A stretch of DNA of 20,791 nt from Halobacteriales archaeon QH_8_67_36 (GCA_003021755.1 PXQZ01000088.1:1-20791), one strand, 5' to 3'. Shown: positions 6,661 through 14,954, counted from the first letter of the stretch. The notes: generated by a model from the letters alone, not told the origin. Translations and numbers: made by a program.

Positions 6661-7538
6661 GCACCGTAACGGACCGTCTCAGTAACGTGCTGCCGGGCGA
6701 GGAGAGCCGGCCGGGCTACCTGTTCTGGCTCTCCCGGCCCCGCTTCTGGCTCTACCAGGGCGGTCCCGTCGTCGTCGCGGTGACCTACGCCGCCGACGGC
6801 CCCGGAGAACTGTTCTCTCCGCTCGCCGTCGCCCTGTTTCTGTACTTCACTGTCCCGGCGAACGCCTTTCTCTACGGCGTCAACGATATCTTCGACCGGG
6901 ATATCGACGCGGTCAACCCCAAGAAGGACGAGGGCCGCGAGGTCAGCTACCGCGGCGACCGCGCCGTTGTCGCAGCCATCGCCGTCTCGGGGCTGCTCGC
7001 CGCCGGCTTCCTCCCGTGGCTCCCGCCGCTCGGCGTCGTCGCACTGCTCGCCTGGACCGCGCTCTCGATCGAGTACTCCGCTCCGCCGCTGCGGTTCAAA
7101 ACGACGCCGTTTTTCGACTCGCTATCGAACGGTCTCTACATCCTGCCGGGCGTCGTCGCCTACGCCGCCGTTGAGGGGGTCGCGCCGCCAGCGACCGCCG
7201 TCGCCGGCGCGTGGCTCTGGACGATGGGGATGCACACTTTCTCGGCGATTCCGGACATCGAACCGGACCGCGAGGCCGGCATCGAGACGACGGCGACCGT
7301 TCTCGGCGAGTCGAACACCTACTACTACTGCGTGATGTGCTGGCTGACGGCGGCCTTTGTCTTCACGTACACGCACTGGGTGTTCGGCGCCCTGCTGCTC
7401 GTCTATCCCGGCCTCGTCTTCGGTATCCTCGCCGTCGGCGTTGACGTCGACGAGGCCTACTGGTGGTATCCAGCTATCAACTCTCTCGTCGGGATGGTCT
7501 TCACCCTCGTCGGCCTGTGGGTGATGCTGTATGGCTGA
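6657..7538 (+). CDS. lyeJ: Lycopene elongase / 1,2-hydratase (UbiA prenyltransferase)
   Basis: Seen: 293 aa integral membrane protein with about eight or nine helices. Both Asp-rich UbiA motifs are intact: NDIFDRDID (residues 76-84) and DIEPDREAG (200-208), which bind the Mg-diphosphate of the prenyl donor. Known: LyeJ adds C5 dimethylallyl units to lycopene ends and hydrates the 1,2 double bonds, giving the C50 skeleton of bacterioruberin. ATG 6657 sits in an ATGA overlap with the crtD stop, and the 3' end overlaps cruF by 8 nt, so the three genes are one tightly coupled operon. Other UbiA enzymes (for example geranylgeranylglyceryl phosphate synthases) are possible by family alone, but the neighbours argue strongly for LyeJ. 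Confidence 0.9.
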   Translation: MSTVTDRLSNVLPGEESRPGYLFWLSRPRFWLYQGGPVVVAVTYAADGPGELFSPLAVALFLYFTVPANAFLYGVNDIFDRDIDAVNPKKDEGREVSYRGDRAVVAAIAVSGLLAAGFLPWLPPLGVVALLAWTALSIEYSAPPLRFKTTPFFDSLSNGLYILPGVVAYAAVEGVAPPATAVAGAWLWTMGMHTFSAIPDIEPDREAGIETTATVLGESNTYYYCVMCWLTAAFVFTYTHWVFGALLLVYPGLVFGILAVGVDVDEAYWWYPAINSLVGMVFTLVGLWVMLYG

Positions 7539-8397
7539 CGGCCGCGACTGGTCCCTGCCGCGGAACCGCCAGACGGCGACCGAACAGCTCGATGCACTGG
7601 TCCGCGAACACCGCTTTACCATCGCGGTGGTCTTCCCCGTCGTCGGCGCCGTGACGCTGCTGGCCAGCGGCGAGGGACTGCTCCCGCCGCCGCTCGCGTT
7701 CAACCCCCTCTTCGTCCTCTTTGGCACGCTGGTCATGCGCCTCCCGCTGCTCGCCGGCGTCGCGCCGCTGCTGGACCGCAAGGCGACGCTCGCGCTGGCG
7801 ACGCTGACGCTGTACTCCTACGCTATCGAACTCGTCGGGGTTCGGACCGGGTGGCCCTACGGCGAGTTCGCCTACGGCGTGGACCTCGGGCCGATGCTGC
7901 TGGGCGAGGTGCCCCTTGGCCTGCCGGTCTTTTTCTTCCCGCTCGTATTGAACGCCTATCTGCTCGTGCTCCTGTTGCTCGGTGACCGGGCCGGGACGAC
8001 GCCGCTGCGCCTGGTGGCGACGCTCGCGACGGTCATCCTCGTGGACCTCGTGCTGGACCCCGGTGCCGTCGCCATCGGTTTCTGGGTGTACGAGTCCGGC
8101 GGGTTCTACGGGGTCCCGTGGTCGAACTATCTGGGATGGCTGCTATCGGGCGCCGTGGCGGTCCTCTGTTTCGACCTCGGCTTCGACCGCGCCGGCCTGC
8201 GCCGCCGGCTCGCGGCGCGTGAGTTCATGCTCGATGACCTCGTGAGCTTCGTCCTGTTGTGGGGCGGTATCAACCTCTTCTACGGCAACTTGCTCCCCAT
8301 CGCGCTGGCCGCGCTGCTGGGGGCAGGGCTGTTGAAGACCGAACGGTTCGACTTCGACCTCTCGGAGACGCGGCTGGGCCGTGCCGTCCGGCGGTAA
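7531..8397 (+). CDS. cruF: C50 carotenoid 2'',3''-hydratase (CruF family)
   Basis: Seen: 288 aa, very hydrophobic with about seven or eight membrane segments. It has an ELVGVRTGWPYGEFAYG stretch (a Gly/Tyr-rich loop typical of the CruF/DUF422 family), a DLVLDPGAVAIGFWVY segment and a YGVPWSNYLGWLLSG segment near the C-terminus. Known: CruF hydrates the terminal double bonds of bisanhydrobacterioruberin to complete bacterioruberin in the membrane. The start ATG lies inside the last codons of lyeJ (8-nt overlap), implying translational coupling. The order crtD-lyeJ-cruF supports the assignment. Bacterial CruF acts as a 1',2'-hydratase, so the exact position hydrated rests on the haloarchaeal precedent. 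Confidence 0.9.
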   Translation: MADGRDWSLPRNRQTATEQLDALVREHRFTIAVVFPVVGAVTLLASGEGLLPPPLAFNPLFVLFGTLVMRLPLLAGVAPLLDRKATLALATLTLYSYAIELVGVRTGWPYGEFAYGVDLGPMLLGEVPLGLPVFFFPLVLNAYLLVLLLLGDRAGTTPLRLVATLATVILVDLVLDPGAVAIGFWVYESGGFYGVPWSNYLGWLLSGAVAVLCFDLGFDRAGLRRRLAAREFMLDDLVSFVLLWGGINLFYGNLLPIALAALLGAGLLKTERFDFDLSETRLGRAVRR

Positions 8398-8423
8398 ACG
8401 CAGTTTCCGGGACCCGCGCGGTT

Positions 8424-9551
8424 ATGCGACTCGCCGACCAATTCCCCCCAGTGGCATCCCTCTTTACCCCCCTGACGCTCCGAGAGACGACGATACCCAA
8501 CCGGGTTATGGTCTCGCCGATGTGTCAGTACTCCTGTGAGTCCCGCGACGGCATCGCGACCGACTGGCACCGGACCCATCTGACCGCCCGCGCTGTCGGC
8601 GGCGCCGGCGTGGTTATGACCGAGGCCACCGCTGTCGAGGGACGTGGGCGCATCTCTCCCGAGGACCTCGGCATCTGGAACGACGCACAGGCGACGGCGC
8701 TGGAACCAATCACCGAGTTCGTCCGCGACCAGGGCAGCGTCCCCGGTATCCAGCTGGCCCACGCCGGCCGGAAGGCGTCGACGAGCCGACCGTGGGAGGG
8801 CCACGACCCGCTGGGCGTCGATGACGGCGGCTGGGAGGTCGTCGGTCCGAGCGGCGAGCCCTGGCCCTACGAGGACGAGGCCCCGCCGACGCGGAAGCTC
8901 TCGACGGGCGACATCGCGTCCATCGTCGAGAGCTTCCGCGAGGCGGCCGAGCGCGCGCTCGACGCCGGCTTCGAGGTCGCCGAGGTCCACGCCGCCCACG
9001 GCTACCTCCTCCACGAGTTCCTCTCGCCCGTAACCAACCACCGGGACGACGAGTACGGCGGCGACTTCGATGGCCGGAGCCGCCTCGTCCGCGAGGTCAC
9101 GGCCGCGGTCCGCGAGGTCTGGCCCGAGGAGAAGCCGGTCTTCGTACGTATCTCCGCGACCGATTGGCTCCCAGGCCGCGACTCCTGGACCGTCGACGAT
9201 TCGGTGCGACTATCCGACGAACTCGCCGAGGTGGGGGCGGACCTCATCGACGTCAGCGGCGGCGGCATCCACCCCGAGTCGCGGCCGTCGAACGCGGGGC
9301 CGAACTATCAACTCCCCTACGCTGAGCGAATCCGCACCGAGAGCGACTCGAACGTCGCCGTTGGCGCCGTCGGCGGCATCACCACGCCAGAACAGGCCGA
9401 GGCCATCGTCGCCAACGAGCGGGCGGACCTTGCCATCGTCGGCCGCGAGCATCTGCGGGACCCCTACTTCGCGATGCACGCCGCACAGGCGTTGGACGCG
9501 ACCGACGACATCGAGGGACCGCCACAGTATCAGCGCGCGTTCGGGTTCTGA
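8424..9551 (+). CDS. NADH:flavin oxidoreductase, old yellow enzyme family (YqjM-like)
   Basis: Seen: 375 aa, typical of class II OYE proteins. It has SPMCQYSC with the flavin-tuning Cys34, a GGAGVVMTEATAV strand, HAGRKAS, and the active-site His189-x-x-His192-x-Tyr194 in EVHAAHGYLLHEFLSP. NHRDDEYGG follows, and GGI plus VGREHLRDPYF near the C-terminus close the FMN phosphate site. Known: these FMN enzymes reduce activated C=C bonds of enones with NAD(P)H. The start ATG 8424 is 26 nt after cruF on the same strand, so it may be read with the carotenoid operon. No direct role in carotenoid synthesis is established, and a general detoxifying or redox role is equally likely. Confidence 0.9.
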   Translation: MRLADQFPPVASLFTPLTLRETTIPNRVMVSPMCQYSCESRDGIATDWHRTHLTARAVGGAGVVMTEATAVEGRGRISPEDLGIWNDAQATALEPITEFVRDQGSVPGIQLAHAGRKASTSRPWEGHDPLGVDDGGWEVVGPSGEPWPYEDEAPPTRKLSTGDIASIVESFREAAERALDAGFEVAEVHAAHGYLLHEFLSPVTNHRDDEYGGDFDGRSRLVREVTAAVREVWPEEKPVFVRISATDWLPGRDSWTVDDSVRLSDELAEVGADLIDVSGGGIHPESRPSNAGPNYQLPYAERIRTESDSNVAVGAVGGITTPEQAEAIVANERADLAIVGREHLRDPYFAMHAAQALDATDDIEGPPQYQRAFGF

Positions 9552-9560
9552 TACGGGCTG

Positions 9561-9884
9561 TCAGGAAACAGCGACAGCGACCTCGTACGTCCGGTTATCG
9601 TCGCGCACGTACCAGTACTCGACGAACGGGTCCCGGGAAACGTCCGACGGGATATCGATTGGCTCGGTGGTGTTTCTCGCTCGCTCGAAGAGGTCCCGCT
9701 GGGCCGGCGTGAGCGCACCGACCGCGACCGTCTCGTTCGCCGAGGCGGTCCCGTCGGCGGACCGCACGATGAGGGTAGCCGTGCTGTCGGTAGCGGTCTG
9801 GTCGGTGAGGGTGACGGCGGCTCCCCCGCCGACGACGAGAAGGGCCAGCAGACAGCCAGCGAGGAGCCACGAACCGCAGTCCAT
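9561..9884 (-). CDS. Small membrane-anchored or secreted protein, unknown function
   Basis: Seen: 107 aa. An N-terminal hydrophobic segment (about residues 6-26, LLAGCLLALLVVGGGAAV) is followed by an acidic, Thr-rich exterior domain containing LTPAQRDLFERARNTTEPID and ending in DPFVEYWYVRDDNRTYEVAV. The pattern resembles small haloarchaeal exported proteins with a domain outside the membrane. LAGC resembles a lipobox, but the hydrophobic stretch comes after the Cys rather than before it, so I favour a membrane anchor. The gene is convergent with the OYE gene, 9 nt apart. I do not recognise the family. Confidence 0.65.
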   Translation of the reverse strand: MDCGSWLLAGCLLALLVVGGGAAVTLTDQTATDSTATLIVRSADGTASANETVAVGALTPAQRDLFERARNTTEPIDIPSDVSRDPFVEYWYVRDDNRTYEVAVAVS

Positions 9885-9965
9885 GTCAGCGGGTCGACAG
9901 CCAGTAGCAAAGGCTTTGTGCGCGAATCGGTGGAAGCGTTTTGTTGATCGACAGCGACGGCAAAC

Positions 9966-10125
9966 AGCCAGAAAGCCCCGGCTGACTCCAGTCGGGGGTG
10001 GTTCGAGAGAGCGTCGCTCTCTCGAACGACAGCGAGCCGCGGGTCGCGAGGGAGACGGTCCCTCGTCTTGGCGAGCGGGCCTGCGGCCTACGAGCCAAAG
10101 CTGCGAACGCGGGGGCTTTCTGGCT
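9966..10125. repeat. Long imperfect palindrome, probable haloarchaeal interspersed repeat (MITE/REP-like)
   Basis: Seen: the ends are a perfect 14-bp inverted repeat (AGCCAGAAAGCCCC at 9966-9979; its complement at 10112-10125). Inside are several stems: GACTCCAGTC flanked by CCCCG/CGGGG, a 13-bp perfect palindrome around one central base at 10001-10027 (arm GTTCGAGAGAGCG), and GAGGGA/TCCCTC at 10048-10064. It lies between two minus-strand genes. From memory, similar GAAAGCCCC-ended palindromic elements recur in haloarchaeal genomes; copy number could not be checked here. It might act as a transcript terminator or be a non-autonomous mobile element. Confidence 0.6.
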
Positions 10126-10169
10126 CTCCGCGTCGTTTCCTGCCAAAGCGAACACGGACGACGCCGTTC

Positions 10170-11165
10170 TCACACCGAGTCCAGATCGAGGTCGACGGCG
10201 AACCAGTCCAGCGCGAACAGGACGGCGCTCCCGACGACCGCTGCGGCGGTGAACGCGACCAGCACGTCCGAGGAGAAGCCGGCGGTGCTCTGGACCTCCT
10301 GTACCGGCGCCCGGAGCGCCCCGACGACGAGCGCGACGAGGAACGTCATCGTGGCGCGACGGTTCCGGTCCAGCGCGCGGCGGACGGCGCGCGAGACGGT
10401 GAACAGGCCGACGAAGCCGCCGGCGATGAACGTGACGACGAGTATGGCGTCATTGATGAGCGTCGCGGTCGACCCCCCGGTCACGACCGCGATGAGTCCG
10501 TCGATAAACCGGGAGAGCGTATCCGACATGAACGTGTACTGCCCGAGGATGACCAGCAGGAGCGAGCCGGAGATACCGGGGAGAATCATCGCGCTGACAG
10601 CCACCGCGCCCGCGACGAAGATGACGACGGGGCCGCCGCCGTCGAGGAACGTGACGGGGCCGGAGAGCAGGAACGCGGCGGTGAACCCGACCACGCCGGC
10701 GGCGACCTGGAACGCGGAGTCGACGGTGAGTTCCCGGAGCAGTACGACGGCGGAGGCGGCAATGAGACCGAAAAAGAAGCCAAACAGCAGCGTCGGGTAG
10801 CTCTCGTTCAGGACGTGGACGGCACGTGTCACCAACACGACGGCCGTCCCGACGCCGGCGACCAGCGCCAGCCCGAACCAGCCGTCGACTTCCTCGAAGA
10901 TACCCAGTGCCCGGCGGACGTCGAAGCCGCCATCGAGCGGCGTCAGCGAGCGCAGCAGCGTCAGGATGCGGTCGGGCGTGATGTCGTTAATCATCGCGAT
11001 GAGTCGCCCGTAGATGCCGGCGATGAGCGCGATGGTCCCGCCGGACACCCCGGGCACGGCGTCGGCACTCCCCATGCAGATGCCGATAGCGAACGTCCGC
11101 GCCCACTCCCGTATCGGCGGCACGGAGCCACTGAGCGTCGGTAGCTTCTCCGGCGACGTCGTCAT
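10170..11165 (-). CDS. DUF368 membrane protein, PopT-like polyprenyl-phosphate transporter
   Basis: Seen: 331 aa with about eight to ten hydrophobic segments. It carries the two DUF368 half-motifs: ICMGSADAVPGVSGGTIAL near residues 28-47, and SAMILPGISGSLLLVILG in the second half. These repeated PG(V/I)SG elements reflect an internal duplication. Known: bacterial DUF368 proteins (PopT) flip undecaprenyl phosphate back across the membrane. Archaeal members are expected to handle dolichyl or polyprenyl phosphate used in glycosylation, which is inference. The start ATG 11165 puts the first motif at the usual distance, and the length is typical. The gene stands alone, with an 86-bp gap to the HSP20-like gene. 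Confidence 0.85.
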   Translation of the reverse strand: MTTSPEKLPTLSGSVPPIREWARTFAIGICMGSADAVPGVSGGTIALIAGIYGRLIAMINDITPDRILTLLRSLTPLDGGFDVRRALGIFEEVDGWFGLALVAGVGTAVVLVTRAVHVLNESYPTLLFGFFFGLIAASAVVLLRELTVDSAFQVAAGVVGFTAAFLLSGPVTFLDGGGPVVIFVAGAVAVSAMILPGISGSLLLVILGQYTFMSDTLSRFIDGLIAVVTGGSTATLINDAILVVTFIAGGFVGLFTVSRAVRRALDRNRRATMTFLVALVVGALRAPVQEVQSTAGFSSDVLVAFTAAAVVGSAVLFALDWFAVDLDLDSV

Positions 11166-11251
11166 TGCCCCAAGCTACCGCCAAGCCGCTGAAATCTCTT
11201 GTGGAGTCGTGTGGGTGTGCCACGGGGTCGTCGGGAACTGAAAAAGGCGCG

Positions 11252-11497
11252 CTACGCAGGGCTTTCGACGACGAGGACGCCGTTCCGTAGCGACGCCGCG
11301 CCGCTGCTGTCGGGCAGCTCGATGTCGATCTCGCTACGGAACATCGGGGTGTCGATAGCGACGACCGCCGTGTCCTCGATGAGTTCGACGGTCACCTCGT
11401 CGTCGGCGAGCGGGTGCAGGTCCGCAGCGACCATCCACCCGTCGTCGTGCTCGGTGCGGGAGACGTTCATGTCGTGTTCTTGTTCGGTCGCGTCCAT
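11252..11497 (-). CDS. Small HSP20/alpha-crystallin-like protein
   Basis: Seen: 81 aa from ATG 11497. A short polar N-terminus (MDATEQEHDMNVSRTEHDDG) leads into alternating strands: WMVAADL, DEVTVELIEDTAVVAID, FRSEIDIELP, then NGVLVVESPA at the C-terminus. NGVLVVE matches the last core strand of the alpha-crystallin domain, where HSP20 proteins usually have GVL(T/E)V. The protein is shorter than ordinary HSP20s (about 140 aa) and lacks the C-terminal I-x-I tail. It may be one of the short haloarchaeal HSP20-like families rather than a true chaperone. A longer in-frame start at 11560 adds a Cys/Pro-rich stretch unlike the rest. Confidence 0.65.
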   Translation of the reverse strand: MDATEQEHDMNVSRTEHDDGWMVAADLHPLADDEVTVELIEDTAVVAIDTPMFRSEIDIELPDSSGAASLRNGVLVVESPA

Positions 11498-11679
11498 TTG
11501 ACAGGCGAATGTAGGGTCGGAACCGACATAGGGGGTCGGTTGGCAGGCGCCGAACCCCATGGGCCGCTGGCCGGTCGGTCTCAGCGGAGCGACTCGGACC
11601 CGCTACCGTTGGCTGGTGTGTCAGGGGTCGCCTCGAACAGTCGGTGGCGGTCGGCCCGGAACACGGTAGGGTGGCCGAG

Positions 11680-12837
11680 TCAGTCGTCGGTTCGTGGCTC
11701 CTCCGCACCTCCGCGGTCCGCCCGTTGCTCGCCCGCTTCCGTTCGGTCGGCCCGCTGCTCGCCCGAGCCCGCGCGCGAAGCCATGTACTCGACGAGTTCG
11801 TCGTCCGAGAACGGCCAGCGGAGCAGCACCTGCCACTGGTTTGGCTCCCCCTCGGTCGTTGACCGCTCGACGAGTTCGACGTCCCCGGTCGGATGGGGCC
11901 GCTCGCCGGCGAGGTCGGAACGCCTGCGAGTCCCGTGCTCGGAGAGCAACTCGGAGCGGAGGTCCGCGAGATACGCGACCAGCTCCGCCGAGTCGAGCGT
12001 CTCCGTCCGTTCGGTTTCGTAGTGTGTGTCCGCTCGGCCGACTCCGCCCGGGCCGCCCATGGAATGTTGCCCGATGACTGCGTTGACGACGGCGCCCAGC
12101 AGGAGTATGAGCGCGGAGAAGTAGAGGTACGTGACGATGACGATGACACCGCCAAAGAAGTTGCCGGTGCTCGGGTCGGCAATCGAGAGGTAGAGCTGGA
12201 AGAGCCCCTGCAGGGCTCCCCAGCCGACGGCGGCCACGACGACGCCGGGGAAGGCGTCGCGAACGCCGAGGTCCGCGTCCGGAAAGACGTAGTAGATAGG
12301 ATAGAAGGCGACGATGAGACCGGCCAACAGTGCGATCGGCGTCGCCCACTGGGTGTACGGAATCCGGTCGGTGATGGTTTCGAGGACGATGCTGGAGCCG
12401 ATCATCGCCACGACGGCGACTGCAAGGGCGACGAGAACGACGACACCGTCCCGGAGCTTGTTCACCACCGAGTTCGCATCGACGGTCTCGTAAATCTCCG
12501 AGAACGCCGTGTCTAGTCCGCGGAATATCTTGAGCGTCCCCCAGAGGAGGACGAGGACACCGATGACAGACGCGCCGGTGCCGTTCGCGCCCCCCTGCAG
12601 CAGCTGTGTCACCGTGTCGCCGATGGGGCCCGGAAGCCACGCCACGGCGCTCTGTACCAGCTGGTTTCGGGTGCTGATTCCCACGGTGCTAAAGAGCAGA
12701 AACACCAGGAGCAACATCGGGGCGAGCGAGATGAACGCGTGATAGGCCAGCGCGGCGGCCATGAACGAGACGTTCTTTTCGGAGAAGTCCGAGGCGATAC
12801 GCTTGCCGAATTCGATAGCGCCGGACCATGTGACCAT
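11680..12837 (-). CDS. YihY/BrkB-family membrane protein
   Basis: Seen: 385 aa. The N-terminus has SFMAAALAYHAFISLAPMLLL, the family signature, followed by about six membrane helices. These include VIGVLVLLWGTLKIFRGLDTAF and a late GNFFGGVIVIVTYLYFSALILLLGAVVNAVI segment that contains the YFS(A)xILLLGAxVNA motif. A charged cytoplasmic tail of about 110 residues follows, ending in a short imperfect repeat (GEQRADR twice). Known: YihY/BrkB proteins are widespread inner-membrane proteins; the old 'ribonuclease BN' label is a misannotation, and function is unsettled. ATG 12837 is chosen because the signature then begins at a normal distance. An in-frame start at 12900 is possible, and no well-placed TATA box decides between them. 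Confidence 0.85.
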   Translation of the reverse strand: MVTWSGAIEFGKRIASDFSEKNVSFMAAALAYHAFISLAPMLLLVFLLFSTVGISTRNQLVQSAVAWLPGPIGDTVTQLLQGGANGTGASVIGVLVLLWGTLKIFRGLDTAFSEIYETVDANSVVNKLRDGVVVLVALAVAVVAMIGSSIVLETITDRIPYTQWATPIALLAGLIVAFYPIYYVFPDADLGVRDAFPGVVVAAVGWGALQGLFQLYLSIADPSTGNFFGGVIVIVTYLYFSALILLLGAVVNAVIGQHSMGGPGGVGRADTHYETERTETLDSAELVAYLADLRSELLSEHGTRRRSDLAGERPHPTGDVELVERSTTEGEPNQWQVLLRWPFSDDELVEYMASRAGSGEQRADRTEAGEQRADRGGAEEPRTDD

Positions 12838-13022
12838 GCGATTATTAGTTACTTGGGTGACAAGAATGCAGGATACGGCTTTCACGTCGGGTGAATCCAC
12901 GCTTGTCGTGAGCTACGTACCAACAGCTTCACCTATCAGCGTGTGGGAATTTACCGATTCTGCTCGGAACGGCGGCTGCAATGTGGGCTCGAAAAGCGGG
13001 TATCCGACACACTCACATCCGA

Positions 13023-13360
13023 TCACCTATTACCGCCGTCTACCCGGTGGTCGACACGCCAGTCGATGGACTCGTCGTCAGCACACAGCCGGTCGTAGAA
13101 CCGTCGGAGCCCGGGCGGCTCGGTTTCGGGCAGGACGTGCAGCCGGACGGTTCCGTCCCGGACCGCCACGCGGAACACGTCGGCGGTGTCTTCGTCACGG
13201 ACCAGCCACAGCGGCATCGGGAGGTCGTGGAAATCGCCATAGCGGTACGGGCCCGCCGAGAGGATATCGGTGACGATGGCCGCCAGTGCCCGACGCCGCT
13301 GCCGTGGGGGAACCGGCGCGTCGGCCGGGCCGGAATCGAGAACGAGGGGTCATCCGTCAT
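13023..13360 (-). pseudogene. Small haloarchaeal hypothetical gene, frameshifted by one base
   Basis: Seen: from ATG 13360 the frame reads MTDDP and then leaves the coding frame at a run of four C on the minus strand (GGGG at 13346-13349). The following frame is open to 13023 and reads PVPPRQRRRALAAIVTDI, YRYGDFHDLPMPLWLVRDED, a VRLHVLPETEPPGLRRFY stretch and an acidic C-terminus. It has no start codon of its own in the upstream part. Adding one C to the run gives a single 112-residue protein. A TATA box (TTTAAA, 13387-13392) lies about 29 nt before ATG 13360, as for an intact leaderless gene. The family is unknown to me. If the frameshift is real, only the part from Met at 13217 might still be made. 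Confidence 0.55.
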
Positions 13361-13386
13361 CTGCCCGGACATAGGTCGGGACAGCG

Positions 13387-13392
13387 TTTAAA
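13387..13392 (-). promoter_or_regulatory. TATA box of the frameshifted gene at 13023-13360
   Basis: TTTAAA is centred about 29 nt before ATG 13360. Its correct placement suggests the gene is or recently was expressed. Confidence 0.45.
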
Positions 13393-13442
13393 GTCGTGCC
13401 CCGGCCGGGGGCGGTATCCGTCCTGATAACGCGGTAGATACA

Positions 13443-13449
13443 TTTAATC
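13443..13449 (+). promoter_or_regulatory. TATA box of the receiver-like/zinc-ribbon gene
   Basis: TTTAATC is centred about 27 nt before ATG 13473, giving a leaderless start and supporting that ATG. Confidence 0.5.
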
Positions 13450-13472
13450 AAAGAAGCAGCATCGGTTCAACT

Positions 13473-14191
13473 ATGTATTCCGGAGGTACGGGACCCTCCC
13501 TTGTACTTCATGTGGGCGAGGACACCGAAACCACTGCCGAGGCGGTCGAGTCGGTCGGAACCGGCGTGTCGTCGGTCCGCTCTGTCGGCAGTGTCGCGGC
13601 GGCGGTCAAGGCGATAGACGGCGGCGACGCAACCGAGCTGGTCTGTGAGAGCGATCTCGAAGACGGTCCCGGCGTCGAACTGCTTGTCGAACTCGGGAAA
13701 CGCGGGTCGTCGCCGCCGTCGGTGCTCGTCACCGACGACCTCGAACTGACCGACCTCGTGAGCACACTCCTCCTCCGGGCCAACTACCACCTCCTGTTGC
13801 GGCTACTACCGGACGACCGCGCCATTGCTATCGTTGCAGCATCTGGCCGACCCCAGGCGAGGCGGAGCGGGAGCGACAGGCGACGCTCGAACAGCGCGCC
13901 GAGCGGCTCAAAGGGATGGTACGTGCCTACCAGACCGAGATGACCGAGGCGGATATCGACGCCGTCAACTATACGCCGGTTCGTAAGGCCCGGAACAGCG
14001 ATGCCGAGTCGGGTAGCAAGTATCGGCCCGAGAAATGCTCGCGCTGCCGGGAGCCGTGGGAAGGGGCGTCCGACGGCGGCGGGACGAAGGTCACCAAACT
14101 GGGCGCCTACGTCTGGCGCTGCGGGAACTGCGGACACGTCCAGATACGGGCCGACCCGAGCCATCAGGGCATCGGGAAGTACCGGCGGTGA
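13473..14191 (+). pseudogene. Receiver-like domain, coiled segment and zinc ribbon, split by one apparent frameshift
   Basis: Seen: from ATG 13473 an acidic alpha/beta sequence (PSLVLHVGEDTETTAEAVES, ending at about LLPDDRAIAIVAASG) resembles a degenerate response-regulator receiver. At the CCCC run 13851-13854 this frame turns into basic non-coding-like sequence. One frame over, a charged helix begins (GEAERERQATLEQRAERLKG) and leads to a zinc ribbon (CSRC and CGNC, about 14037-14133) ending KYRR. That second frame has no start codon before ATG 13916, which cuts off the helix. Adding one C joins both halves into a 239-residue protein. I do not recognise the full architecture. If the sequence is right, two products are possible: 13473-13943 and 13916-14191. 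Confidence 0.5.
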
Positions 14192-14249
14192 ACCGGGACC
14201 TCCGGTCGCAGTGGGGCGACTTATCCCCACGGAGCCCATCGCTGGTGGT

Positions 14250-14954
14250 ATGTGTGGCCGCTACAGCCTCTTCGCGCCGCCGGCCGACATCGAGGCCCGC
14301 TTCGACGCCGGGTTCGCGTTCGACTTCGAAGCGCGGTACAACGCCGCCCCCAGCCAGTCGTTGCCCGTCATCACGGGCGAGGAACCCGACACGATCCAGC
14401 GAATGGAGTGGGGGCTCGTTCCCTCCTTCGCCGACGAGAAGGCGGACCACGGCTACATCAACGCCCGGGCGGAGACGCTCGTCGGGAAACGGTCCTTTGC
14501 CGACGCCTACGAGTCCCGCAGATGTCTCGTCCCCGCCGACGGGATGTACGAGTGGGTGGACCGGAGCGGCAGCAAACAGCCCTACCGCGTAGCCCTGCCC
14601 GACGACGCGCTGTTCGCGATGGCGGGCCTCTACGAGCGGTGGGAACCGCCACAGCGCCAGACGGGACTCGGGGAGTTCGGCGGAACGAGCAGTAACGGCG
14701 GCGGACAGGACGAGGTCGTCGAGACGTTCACCATCGTCACCACGGAACCGAACGACACCGTCAGCGACCTCCACCACCGGATGGCCGTGATTCTCGCCCC
14801 CGACGAGGAGTCGACGTGGCTGACGGGTGACACCGATACCGTCGCGGACCTGCTCGATCCCTACGACGGGCCAATGCGGAGCTATCCGGTATCGACGGCC
14901 GTCAACAGTCCGAGCAACGACTCGCCCGAGATCGTCGAAGAGATAGACGCGTAA
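14250..14954 (+). CDS. SRAP (HMCES/YedK) abasic-site DNA-protein crosslink protein
   Basis: Seen: 234 aa starting MCGRYSLFAP. Cys2, exposed after Met removal, is the catalytic nucleophile. Other family marks are RYNAAPSQSLPVI (residues 29-41), EWGLVPSF (53-60), NARAET (71-76), RCLVPADGMYEW with Glu101 (91-102) and LHHRM with the active-site His175/His176. Known: SRAP proteins form a thiazolidine crosslink to abasic sites in single-stranded DNA, shielding them until repair. The usual HHRMP has Ala in place of Pro here. An acidic Gly/Ser-rich insertion (about 139-156) is likely a halophilic surface loop. The start codon is fixed by the chemistry, which needs Cys at position 2. It is downstream of, but not overlapping, the zinc-ribbon gene. 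Confidence 0.93.
   Translation: MCGRYSLFAPPADIEARFDAGFAFDFEARYNAAPSQSLPVITGEEPDTIQRMEWGLVPSFADEKADHGYINARAETLVGKRSFADAYESRRCLVPADGMYEWVDRSGSKQPYRVALPDDALFAMAGLYERWEPPQRQTGLGEFGGTSSNGGGQDEVVETFTIVTTEPNDTVSDLHHRMAVILAPDEESTWLTGDTDTVADLLDPYDGPMRSYPVSTAVNSPSNDSPEIVEEIDA

Noticed and set aside
9852..9884. A lipobox (LAGC) near the start of the small anchored protein
   Set aside because: The Cys comes before the hydrophobic stretch instead of after it, so it does not fit a lipoprotein signal.
9070..10800. A 576-codon open frame on the plus strand
   Set aside because: It runs through the OYE gene, the palindromic repeat and the antisense of DUF368. Its composition (Arg/Ser/Thr/Pro) is that of an out-of-frame product.
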